From Prevotella sp. S7-1-8 (GTDB taxonomy: Bacteria; Bacteroidota; Bacteroidia; Bacteroidales; Bacteroidaceae), in NCBI RefSeq assembly GCF_000758925.1, contig NZ_JRNC01000034.1, forward strand, positions 1 through 64,000: a stretch of DNA of 64,000 nt, given 5' to 3'. The position numbers and the translations under genes were made by a program. Of this stretch, positions 35,651 to 43,556 are shown piece after piece. Position 1 is the stretch's first letter, and every line of letters begins with the position of its first letter. A model generated the notes under the pieces. The model was not told the DNA's origin. It worked only from the letters and a program-made list of their open reading frames with translations, and made no database searches.

Positions 35651-36277
35651 ATGCACATCGCAATAGCAGGAAATATAGGAAGCGGCAAGACCACGCTCAC
35701 CAAACTTTTGGCCAAACGATATGGCTGGCTACCCAAATTTGAGCCAGTGGACAACAATCCTTATCTCGACGACTTCTACAAAGACATGAACCGATGGTCT
35801 TTCAACTTGCAAGTTTACTTTCTCAACAAACGCTTCAAGGAGATCGTAGAGATTGCCCAAAGCAACGACACCATCGTACAAGACCGCACCATCTTCGAGG
35901 ATGCGCGCATTTTCGCGCCCAACTTGCACGATCAGGGATTTATGACAGATCGGGATTTTAAGAACTACTCTGATCTTTTCGACCTCATGATATCACTTGT
36001 AAAACTGCCACAACTCATGATTTACATACGCTCTTCCATACCTACGTTGGTAAACCATATAGAAAAGCGCGGACGATCGTTTGAGCAAAGCATTCGCATA
36101 GACTATCTCACAGGTTTGCAAAAACGCTATGAGAACTGGATCAACAGCTACAAAGGAGACCTCATCATCATCGATGGCGACAATATCAATTTTGAGGACA
36201 ACGCGGAAGACTTCCGCAAAGTGACAGACATGATAGACGCCAACCTTTACGGTCTCTTCCCCATGGATGGGAAGTAG
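35651..36277 (+). CDS. Deoxynucleoside kinase, copy 2
   Basis: A 208-residue paralogue of the preceding gene, with the same P-loop (AIAGNIGSGKTTLTKLL), VQDRTIFEDARIFA and IEKRGRSFEQSI. The first 35-40 bases after each start are nearly identical between copies, while the remainder has diverged. The two probably act as a pair in purine or pyrimidine deoxynucleoside salvage. It keeps the catalytic acidic residue in the first third and a full lid, so it looks active. Confidence 0.9.
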   Translation: MHIAIAGNIGSGKTTLTKLLAKRYGWLPKFEPVDNNPYLDDFYKDMNRWSFNLQVYFLNKRFKEIVEIAQSNDTIVQDRTIFEDARIFAPNLHDQGFMTDRDFKNYSDLFDLMISLVKLPQLMIYIRSSIPTLVNHIEKRGRSFEQSIRIDYLTGLQKRYENWINSYKGDLIIIDGDNINFEDNAEDFRKVTDMIDANLYGLFPMDGK

Positions 36278-36398
36278 GACAAGCAACGGCGCATTAGCAA
36301 AGATATATCGCTGTCAATGTTTACAAAAATCCACTTTATCATAAGGCGCGACATTGCTAACAAAAGCTCATCATGAAAATTCCATAAAACCAAAAACC

Positions 36399-37523
36399 AT
36401 GACAGAATCAAGCGAAATCAAGACCTATGGTGTCAACATATTAGTTACTGACAAGATGAATGCACAGGATGTCTTGCTCGTTGGTATCAAGTCAGCCTAT
36501 CGCAACAAACCGCAATATCTCCGTAGTTTGAAGCGAGAATACGCCCGTTGTCACAAAATAGAACATCCCAATATCATCAAATGTATTGGCGAAAGAGACT
36601 TTGAGAACTATGGACATTGCATTGTCTTGGAGTGGGAGCCAGCGCGCACGCTTGCCGATTACATGCGTGAAAATCATGACATGGAGGAAAAGAAAAACAT
36701 TATTCACCAATTGGCAGACGCGCTTGGCTGTATTCATGCCAACTCATTGGTGCATGGCGCGATAAACCCATCATGCGTGTTCATCACCGACAAAGGCGAC
36801 CAAGTGAAATTACTCAATATACGCCTACACTTCGCCGATATGCTCAGCGAGCCAGCCGAACTAACAAAATACCGCGCTCCTGAAGCCAAAGACGGAACCG
36901 TTGTTCTTGACGCTCGAACAGATATTTTCTCTCTTGGAACCATATTAAAAGAACTAAATATCAACGACGAATATAGTGACGTGATTGAAGGCAGCACCAA
37001 TTTCGCACGAAACGACCGATTTCCAGACATAGAAACCTTTCTCGAAGCATTTGAGCATCGGCGTGTCACACTTCGAAAAAAAAGCCGACAAAATAGCGGC
37101 TCGCGCCACAACAAGCGCATAGCCGCGGCCATCGCGGCCATCGCGGCCATCGTTGGCATCGCGGTCATATTTATTTTCAATCGTAACCAGCCCTCAACAG
37201 AAGCACAACTGCCAACCAAAGAAGTGGCAGACACCATCAAAACAAATTCAACACGGACGACACCCCCTGTCCAAGCGCCCACAATCAACCAATTGGATAA
37301 ATATTCGGGCGATCTTGAATTTCTCAACGATTTAGTTCCACAGATGCACGTTGACCTTGACAAGATATACGCCTCTGCCAGTGACAACGCAGCCATCCAC
37401 GCAAAAGTGTCTCGCTACTACAAAGGCTTACGAAAGGCTTTAGGCAACAAGACCAACGAACAATTTGCCGCATACGACAAAGAGTTCGCAGATTATGTCA
37501 ACAAGAAAAACGCAGGTTTGTAA
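36399..37523 (+). CDS. Membrane-anchored pseudokinase (Hanks-type fold)
   Basis: The 374-residue protein (start MTESSEIKTYG) has a kinase-like domain about 1-225 with a beta-3 lysine (LLVGIKSAYR), helix-C Glu (KREYARCHKIEHPNI), an APE motif (YRAPEAK) and subdomain IX (DARTDIFSLGTIL). The catalytic loop is HGAINPSCVFI instead of HRDLKPxN, so the catalytic Asp, Lys and Asn are all lost. The metal-binding DFG reads LLNIRL. The glycine loop is also absent. It should bind, not phosphorylate, if functional. A membrane helix follows (about 235-257; AAAIAAIAAIVGIAVIFIF), then a low-complexity linker and a helical extracytoplasmic tail. It follows the dNK pair after 121 nt without a clear promoter. 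Confidence 0.8.
   Translation: MTESSEIKTYGVNILVTDKMNAQDVLLVGIKSAYRNKPQYLRSLKREYARCHKIEHPNIIKCIGERDFENYGHCIVLEWEPARTLADYMRENHDMEEKKNIIHQLADALGCIHANSLVHGAINPSCVFITDKGDQVKLLNIRLHFADMLSEPAELTKYRAPEAKDGTVVLDARTDIFSLGTILKELNINDEYSDVIEGSTNFARNDRFPDIETFLEAFEHRRVTLRKKSRQNSGSRHNKRIAAAIAAIAAIVGIAVIFIFNRNQPSTEAQLPTKEVADTIKTNSTRTTPPVQAPTINQLDKYSGDLEFLNDLVPQMHVDLDKIYASASDNAAIHAKVSRYYKGLRKALGNKTNEQFAAYDKEFADYVNKKNAGL
37125..37151 (+). repeat. Three 9-bp tandem repeats in the pseudokinase membrane helix
   Basis: Three perfect copies of GCGGCCATC code for repeated Ala-Ala-Ile within the membrane helix. Copy-number change would keep the frame and alter helix length by three residues. Confidence 0.7.
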
Positions 37524-38013
37524 CCACGGCAAAAGCTTTTTTCCTGTGACACAAGATAAAGAAACACTACTGCATAAGCCCTTGAAATTGCAACAACAGG
37601 GAAACCGCAGTCTCACCATACACATAAACTATCAAGAAAAGGCCTTTGGGCAACTTTCACTAAACTATATTCGCGCAGACACAGGCTTTAAACGCGAATG
37701 GGAACACAAGTTCTTCGCCTCACCTTGCCGTGTGACATCCGAGATGGTGGCAACGCACGAAGCGCCAAATGCTTTAATGACCATTAAAGGGCGTGACGCT
37801 TTTCAAAAGCGCGAAACGCTCCGAGATCACCCTGAACACTTTGGAAATCCAGAGTTTTGGGAACAATATAATATTATCGCACCCACCGAGAGCTTAGAGA
37901 AAGGCATCGAACGCTTTAACAAAAAAATAGCGAGCGCTGCCCCGCTTATTCTCGCACGCACAAATTTTAACCCTTACTCACAATCTCACCTTGACCTTAT
38001 GGCTAGCATTTAG
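37495..38013 (+). CDS. Short protein resembling the C-terminus of a larger surface protein
   Basis: A 172-residue frame from the ATG at 37495, overlapping the pseudokinase by 29 nt. The second half (FFASPCRVTSEMVATHE, FQKRETLRDHPEHFGNPEFW, EQYNIIAPTESLEKGIERFN) resembles the end of large Bacteroidetes carboxypeptidase-regulatory-like proteins, judged from memory. No signal peptide or N-terminal domain is present, so it may be a truncated gene (pseudogene) or a small standalone protein coupled to the pseudokinase. Confidence 0.5.
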   Translation: MSTRKTQVCNHGKSFFPVTQDKETLLHKPLKLQQQGNRSLTIHINYQEKAFGQLSLNYIRADTGFKREWEHKFFASPCRVTSEMVATHEAPNALMTIKGRDAFQKRETLRDHPEHFGNPEFWEQYNIIAPTESLEKGIERFNKKIASAAPLILARTNFNPYSQSHLDLMASI

Positions 38014-38025
38014 CCATAAGGTCAA
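37991..38025 (+). terminator. Hairpin over the stop codon, 15-bp perfect stem
   Basis: TTGACCTTATGGCTA and TAGCCATAAGGTCAA are perfect arms with a 5-nt loop. The TAG stop of the upstream gene starts the second arm. Only a short T run follows, so termination is likely but not certain. Confidence 0.6.
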
Positions 38026-38134
38026 AACATTTTCAACCACTATTTATTTCGCAATTCATACCTATATTCTTGCCATGAGCGTTTTTTTATTCAAAATTGA
38101 ACTGTATTAAATACAACGTTCAGATTATTCTTCG

Positions 38135-38142
38135 TATATTTG
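38135..38142 (+). promoter_or_regulatory. -7 element of uvrA
   Basis: TATATTTG, then TACG, then an ATG at 38147. The conserved UvrA sequence begins at the second ATG (38171). Confidence 0.6.
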
Positions 38143-38170
38143 TACGATGTACGTGAGCAGTATTTTTAAC

Positions 38171-41026
38171 ATGGAAGACAAATATATCGAGATAAAAGGA
38201 GCGAGGGTAAACAACCTGAAAAACATTAGTCTGCGCATTCCACGCGACAAATTCATAGCCATCACAGGCCTGTCAGGGTCTGGCAAGTCTTCGCTTGCCT
38301 TTGACACTCTCTACGCCGAGGGCCAACGCCGCTATGTCGAGAGCCTCTCAAGCTACGCGCGCCAATTCCTTGGACGCATGAGCAAACCAGAGTGCGACTA
38401 CATCAAAGGCCTTCCCCCCGCCATTGCCATAGAGCAGAAAGTAATCGCGCGCAACCCCCGATCCACCGTAGGAACCTCCACGGAGATTTACGAATACCTG
38501 CGTTTTCTGTACGCACGCATAGGTCGAACATTCTCTCCCATATCCGGACAAGAAGTGAAAAAACACTCCACAGATAGCGTGATACAACAGGTATTGCAAT
38601 ATTCAGATGGCACCAAGTACATGGTTTTGGCGCCTTTGCGCATCATGGAAGGCCGCACCATAAAAAAGCAATTGGAAATGAGCTTGCAGGGAGGGTACAC
38701 GCGAATAATGATCGATGACGAGGTAATGCTTATCGAAGACGCAATCACAAACAGTCAATTCGCCAAGAATAACAAAAACGACAGCTCCTTGTTCCTTGTA
38801 GTTGACCGTTTGAGCGTGTCACGAGAACATGACGCCTTGACCCGTCTCGCCGACTCAATCGAGACAGCCATGTATGAGGGTCATGGCGCCTGCAGGCTGG
38901 TGTTCCCTCCCTCCAACATTCATTACGATTTCTCCTCGCGCTTTGAGGCCGACGGCATCAAATTTGAAGAGCCCAGTGACAATATGTTCTCTTTCAACTC
39001 TCCCCTTGGGGCTTGCCCCACCTGCGAAGGCTTTGGCAGTGTCATTGGCATAGACGAGAAACTCGTCATTCCAAACTCAACGCTCTCCGTCTATGACGGA
39101 TGCGTGCAGTGTTGGCATGGCGATAAAATGGGCAAATGGCAAGAGGAATTCTGCCGACGCGCCCAAAAGGACGAGTTTCCCATTTTCAAACCATACATGG
39201 ACCTATCCACCAAGGAGAGAGACATGCTGTGGCATGGTCTGCCCAGCGACTTGAAAAAGAATGGCGAACGGCGAGCGGACAGCGTGTGCATAGACTCTTT
39301 TTTCCAAATGGTAAAAGAAAACCAATACAAGATACAGTATCGTGTGATGATGAGTCGCTACCGTGGCAAAACCATCTGCCCAGACTGCAAGGGAACCCGC
39401 CTGAAAAAAGAGGCACAATGGGTAAAGATAGGTGGGCGCGCCATCACGGATCTTACCCAAATGCCAGTGTCCGACCTTGCCAAATGGTTCGAGCGGCTTG
39501 AGCTTAACGAGCACGAGCGAGCGGTGAGCGAGCGGCTGACGACCGAGATCAGGTCACGACTCAAATTTTTGTGCGAGGTAGGCTTGGGCTACCTCACCCT
39601 CGGCCGATTGAGCAATTCCCTGTCAGGCGGAGAAAGCCAGCGCATCAACCTTACCACTTCGCTTGGGTCATCGCTCGTGGGCAGCCTATACATTCTCGAC
39701 GAGCCGAGCATAGGCCTACACAGTGCCGACACCCACCGTCTCATCCAAGTGCTGCGCGAGCTTCAGGCCATTGGCAACACCGTCATCGTGGTGGAACACG
39801 ACGAGGAGATCATGCGAGCGGCCGACTGGCTCATCGACATAGGCCCGGACGCAGGCAGCCACGGCGGAGAGATAGTATACGAGGGAAAAGTGCCCGACAA
39901 CACCGCGAGCGCCAACACCCCAGCCAGCCGCGACCTCTTGAAGAAATACCCACGCAGCCATACCGTGCGCTACCTCACAGGGGCCGAGCGTATACCCGTT
40001 CCCCAAAGCCGCCGTGCGTGGAACCTATCCATCAAGCTCAACGGCTGTCGCATGAACAACCTGCGAGGCATAGACGCACGAATACCCCTCAATGTCATGA
40101 CGGTTATCACGGGCATGTCCGGCTCGGGCAAATCCACACTCGTCAAGGGCATACTCTACCCGGCCATCAAGCGTCGGCTCAACGAGGTGTGCGACGCCCC
40201 GGGCGAGTTCCTCTCGCTCGATGGAGACTGGAGCCACATACGCCATATAGAGTACGTAGACCAAAATCCCATTGGCAAAAGCACACGTTCCAACCCCGCC
40301 ACTTATATCAAAGCGTACGATGCCATACGCCAACTCTTCGCCGAGCAACCCCTGGCCAAGCAGCTCAACCTCACAGCGCAGCATTTCTCATTCAACACCG
40401 ACGGAGGTCGCTGCGAAGAGTGCAAGGGGGCAGGCGTCATCACGGTGGAAATGCAATTCATGGCAGACCTCGTGCTCCAATGCGAGGAATGCCATGGCCA
40501 ACGATTCAAACAAGAGGTGCTCGACGTGCGTTTCGAGGACAAGAATATAAACGACGTGCTCAACATGACAGTAGCCGAGGCAATAGACTTTTTCGGCTCG
40601 CATGGGCAGAATAGCATAGTCAACCGCCTCAAGCCACTGCAAGACGTGGGATTGGGCTACATCAAATTGGGGCAAAACTCGTCTACACTGTCGGGCGGTG
40701 AGAACCAACGCGTCAAATTAGCCTACTTCATTGGCCAGGAGAAACAAGAGCCCACCATGTTCATCTTCGATGAGCCTACCACCGGACTGCACTACCATGA
40801 CATCACGCGCCTGCTCCAAGCCTTCGACGCCCTCATAGACAGGGGGCACAGTATCGTCATCATTGAACACAACCTCGAGGTTGTCAAGTCGGCCGACTGG
40901 GTCATAGACCTTGGACCGGGTGGTGGCAACGCGGGTGGCAACATCGTGTGCGCTGGCACCCCTGAAGATATAGCCGCTTGCGAAAGCAGCCTCACGGGGC
41001 GTTTTCTCAAAGACAAACTGGCATGA
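38171..41026 (+). CDS. uvrA: Excinuclease ABC subunit UvrA
   Basis: The damage-recognition ATPase of nucleotide excision repair; 951 residues from MEDKYIEIKGARVNNLKN. Two ABC modules are present: Walker A GLSGSGKSSLAF (about 34) and GMSGSGKSTLVK (about 645), with signatures LSNSLSGGESQRINL and LSGGENQRVKL. Zinc modules CPTCEGFG and CPDCKGTR lie in the first half; CEECKGAG and CEECHGQRF lie in the second. The frame also has an ATG at 38147, 4 nt after the -7 element, which could give a leaderless form with eight extra residues. The stop overlaps the next ATG (ATGA). Confidence 0.96.
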   Translation: MEDKYIEIKGARVNNLKNISLRIPRDKFIAITGLSGSGKSSLAFDTLYAEGQRRYVESLSSYARQFLGRMSKPECDYIKGLPPAIAIEQKVIARNPRSTVGTSTEIYEYLRFLYARIGRTFSPISGQEVKKHSTDSVIQQVLQYSDGTKYMVLAPLRIMEGRTIKKQLEMSLQGGYTRIMIDDEVMLIEDAITNSQFAKNNKNDSSLFLVVDRLSVSREHDALTRLADSIETAMYEGHGACRLVFPPSNIHYDFSSRFEADGIKFEEPSDNMFSFNSPLGACPTCEGFGSVIGIDEKLVIPNSTLSVYDGCVQCWHGDKMGKWQEEFCRRAQKDEFPIFKPYMDLSTKERDMLWHGLPSDLKKNGERRADSVCIDSFFQMVKENQYKIQYRVMMSRYRGKTICPDCKGTRLKKEAQWVKIGGRAITDLTQMPVSDLAKWFERLELNEHERAVSERLTTEIRSRLKFLCEVGLGYLTLGRLSNSLSGGESQRINLTTSLGSSLVGSLYILDEPSIGLHSADTHRLIQVLRELQAIGNTVIVVEHDEEIMRAADWLIDIGPDAGSHGGEIVYEGKVPDNTASANTPASRDLLKKYPRSHTVRYLTGAERIPVPQSRRAWNLSIKLNGCRMNNLRGIDARIPLNVMTVITGMSGSGKSTLVKGILYPAIKRRLNEVCDAPGEFLSLDGDWSHIRHIEYVDQNPIGKSTRSNPATYIKAYDAIRQLFAEQPLAKQLNLTAQHFSFNTDGGRCEECKGAGVITVEMQFMADLVLQCEECHGQRFKQEVLDVRFEDKNINDVLNMTVAEAIDFFGSHGQNSIVNRLKPLQDVGLGYIKLGQNSSTLSGGENQRVKLAYFIGQEKQEPTMFIFDEPTTGLHYHDITRLLQAFDALIDRGHSIVIIEHNLEVVKSADWVIDLGPGGGNAGGNIVCAGTPEDIAACESSLTGRFLKDKLA

Positions 41027-41952
41027 TTTCCATACTCATTCCCACCCACAACGACGACTGCCTGAATTTGGCCACAAGTATCGCCCAGCAGGCCTCAGCC
41101 ATAAAAGGGCTGAGCTGGGAGCTGATAGTGGCAGACGACGCGTCGACGGACGGCACGGTCGTCGAGCGCAACTCACGCGTCGCCAAGTTACCTAATTGCC
41201 ATGTATTCCGCCAAGAAACTAACGTGGGGCGAGCCGTCATTCGCAACCTTTTGGCCGAACACGCCAACGGCGAATGGCTGCTTTATATTGACGGCGACGG
41301 ACAAATCATCCTTGACGACTATCTGTTGAGATTTATAAAAGCCTCTCGTCATGCCACCGTATGCTACGGAGGATACCGCATGATGCCAGGGCCCGAGGGC
41401 AATTTGCGATGGCGTTACGAGCGCGCGGCGGCTCCGTCGCTGACGGCCACGCGCCGACAAGCGCACCCGTACAGGTGCTTCAACATTTCCAACCTGCTCA
41501 TCAGCAGGAAACTGATACTGGCACACCCCTTGGACAACAGGTTCGTGAACTATGGCTACGAGGATGTCATGCTCGGGCGCGACTTGCGCAAGGCTGGCGT
41601 GGACGTACTACATATAGATGCGCCCATCGGTTTTTACAACTATGAAGACAACGTGCATTTTGTGGCCAAGACAGAGGAGGGAGTGCGCACACTGTACCAT
41701 TTTCGCCATGAATTGACAGAGTATTCGCACCTGCTCCAAGTCGTTGGCAAACTCAACAAGGCTTTCGTGACGTTATATTTACTTGTGTTTCGATTGCTAA
41801 AAAGCAAATGGAGAAAAAACCTTATAGGTCCGTCGCCATCCTTATGGTTGTTCAAATGCTATAAATTGGGCTATTATCTCAGTCTTTCTCAGCGCGCAGG
41901 GGAGCCGACAGCCAAACCTTCCACACGCCGCGAACCAACCTTGCCGAGATGA
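41023..41952 (+). CDS. Family 2 glycosyltransferase
   Basis: The 309-residue GT-A enzyme starts MISILIPTHNDDCLNLATSI and has the nucleotide-binding ELIVADDASTDGT and the metal-binding YIDGDGQIILDDY (DxD-like). FNISNLLISRKL and GYEDVMLGRDL match the acceptor region. No membrane helix is obvious apart from a hydrophobic stretch near 245-260. It transfers a sugar to an unknown acceptor, probably for surface polysaccharide. It is coupled to uvrA by an ATGA overlap, an odd functional pairing. Its last 74 nt overlap the convergent lipoprotein gene. Confidence 0.88.
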   Translation: MISILIPTHNDDCLNLATSIAQQASAIKGLSWELIVADDASTDGTVVERNSRVAKLPNCHVFRQETNVGRAVIRNLLAEHANGEWLLYIDGDGQIILDDYLLRFIKASRHATVCYGGYRMMPGPEGNLRWRYERAAAPSLTATRRQAHPYRCFNISNLLISRKLILAHPLDNRFVNYGYEDVMLGRDLRKAGVDVLHIDAPIGFYNYEDNVHFVAKTEEGVRTLYHFRHELTEYSHLLQVVGKLNKAFVTLYLLVFRLLKSKWRKNLIGPSPSLWLFKCYKLGYYLSLSQRAGEPTAKPSTRREPTLPR

Positions 41953-42340
41953 GGTACCGAGCCTTCTCCACCCACCTGCCAGTTTTTCCTATCGTGTCCA
42001 TCTCGAGAAAATCGCGCGCCTCCACATCCGCGACGGCCACGCTGTCTCCCTTGTAAAAGCGCATGGAGTTTATCCTTACAGACGCACCCTCGGGCAAAGC
42101 TCTCAGCGTGTCCACGTCGCGCTGGGTCACTTGCGACGCCATATAAGCCAACCAGCGTTCGGAGCCAGGCGCGCAAAAACGCACGGCCTTGTGATATTGC
42201 CAATTGAAATAGGCGGTGGAAAAATCGCTCACCGTATCCCTCAATTGTTTTTCTTGATAATGCTCGCACGACGACAGAGCGGCCATGCCTACCAAAAGCG
42301 TCAAGACCGTCACCGTCAAAACATGGCATTTTGTTTTCAT
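41879..42340 (-). CDS. Small lipoprotein, NTF2-like fold possible
   Basis: From MKTKCHVLTV the 153-residue protein has a lipoprotein signal (LTLLVGMAALSSC). The mature part (DTVSDFSTAYFNWQYHKAVRF, GDSVAVADVEARDF, WVEKARYLISARLVRGVWKV) alternates helix and sheet like SnoaL/NTF2-type proteins. Function unknown. The 3' end overlaps the convergent glycosyltransferase by 74 nt. The 5' leader contains a hairpin (42375-42395). Confidence 0.7.
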   Translation of the reverse strand: MKTKCHVLTVTVLTLLVGMAALSSCEHYQEKQLRDTVSDFSTAYFNWQYHKAVRFCAPGSERWLAYMASQVTQRDVDTLRALPEGASVRINSMRFYKGDSVAVADVEARDFLEMDTIGKTGRWVEKARYLISARLVRGVWKVWLSAPLRAEKD

Positions 42341-42374
42341 CGTTTTGTAATTTTTCTTCATTAGGCCACACGCC

Positions 42375-42395
42375 CTGACGCTCGACGAGCGTCAG
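42375..42395 (-). repeat. Leader hairpin of the small lipoprotein gene
   Basis: CTGACGCT and AGCGTCAG around a 5-nt loop, lying between the -7 element (42439-42446) and the lipoprotein start codon. Confidence 0.55.
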
Positions 42396-42438
42396 CCACG
42401 TATCCTCCCATCACTCGAGAGCTATAGATAACTCTCTG

Positions 42439-42446
42439 CAAAAATA
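42439..42446 (-). promoter_or_regulatory. -7 element of the small lipoprotein gene
   Basis: TATTTTTG on the minus strand; the leader to the ATG is about 95 nt. Confidence 0.5.
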
Positions 42447-42500
42447 AGGATATTTTCGTGAATGGGACACGCTTTATTCCCTTTTTCACACAATAATGGC

Positions 42501-42508
42501 TACCTTTG
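42501..42508 (+). promoter_or_regulatory. -7 element of the MBL hydrolase gene
   Basis: TACCTTTG, 19 nt before the ATG at 42528; it lies inside the extended open frame and so fixes the later start. Confidence 0.6.
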
Positions 42509-42527
42509 CAACAAAATTTGGACAGCA

Positions 42528-43346
42528 ATGCTTCACTATATATCATTCGGCAGCGGCAGCAGCGGCAATTGCAGCTGTCTGTACACCGAGCGCACAAGGC
42601 TTCTCATAGACGCGGGACTGGGGACACGCACTTTGAAAAAATGGTTTTGCAACTATAACATCCACCCTTCTGCCATCGACGGCATACTCGTAACGCACGA
42701 CCACACTGACCACGCCAAGTCGGCGGGAAGCCTGAGCCACGATTTCGACATACCCGTATACACCACCGCACAGGTGCACGCCGGCATGGAGAGAAACTGG
42801 TGCCTGCGTCGGAAAATAGCATCCGAGCAAGCCCATAACATAGAAAAAGGTGTACCATTCCACATAGGAGACCTCACCGTCACGGCTTTTGGCGTACCCC
42901 ACGACAGCGCCGACAATGTGGGCTACTGCGTGGAGCACGAAGACGTAACATTCGTGCTGATGACCGACATAGGCCATGTCACGGAAGATATAAAGCACTA
43001 TATTTCAAAAGCCAACTACTTGGTGATCGAGGCCGATTACGAAACGGAGATGCTTGACCATGGCCATTATCCCGAGCATCTGAAACGACGCATACGCGGC
43101 CCATACGGGCACATGAGCAACGACGAGTGCGCGAAAGCCATCATAGACAACGCCACGCCTTGCCTCAGGCATGTGTGGCTATGCCATCTGAGCAACGAAA
43201 ACAACCATCCCGACCTTGCGGAGACCACCGTGAGGCAAACACTCCGCGCGCACGGCATCGTTGCCGGAGACGACCCGGCTGCCGATTTCAAATTGGACGT
43301 GCTGCGCCGCAAGACACCATCCCCCATTTTCAACTTGCAGCCCTAA
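42528..43346 (+). CDS. MBL-fold metallohydrolase (YycJ/WalJ-like)
   Basis: From MLHYISFGSGSSGNCSCLY the 272-residue protein has the metallo-beta-lactamase motifs: VTHDHTDHAKS (HxHxDH), FGVPHDSADNVGY, VLMTDIGHV and LCHLSNENNHP. YycJ/WalJ-like proteins are putative exonucleases tied to DNA repair or replication in Firmicutes; Bacteroidetes have the same length and the GSGSSGN opening. The zinc ligands appear complete. Confidence 0.88.
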   Translation: MLHYISFGSGSSGNCSCLYTERTRLLIDAGLGTRTLKKWFCNYNIHPSAIDGILVTHDHTDHAKSAGSLSHDFDIPVYTTAQVHAGMERNWCLRRKIASEQAHNIEKGVPFHIGDLTVTAFGVPHDSADNVGYCVEHEDVTFVLMTDIGHVTEDIKHYISKANYLVIEADYETEMLDHGHYPEHLKRRIRGPYGHMSNDECAKAIIDNATPCLRHVWLCHLSNENNHPDLAETTVRQTLRAHGIVAGDDPAADFKLDVLRRKTPSPIFNLQP

Positions 43347-43556
43347 ACTTGCTCTTTCCTCAGTACGCTGGCCGGCGAGGACAAGAAAAGCCACGCATCT
43401 GTTGATTACGAACTACTGACAGAACGAGTCGTGAGCTTAGCCAACTTCTTTCTATCAGGTAATGAAAACAGAAACGTCGAAGTGTTTTTTCAACCTTGTT
43501 GCCAAAAGTTTCCGACAAACAAACATTTCATGGTCTCCAAACACGACACCCATCCA

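Noticed and set aside
39571..40614. 347-codon plus-strand frame within uvrA
   Set aside because: Shadow frame of uvrA, rich in Arg/His/Pro, with no recognisable domain; the uvrA frame contains all conserved motifs.
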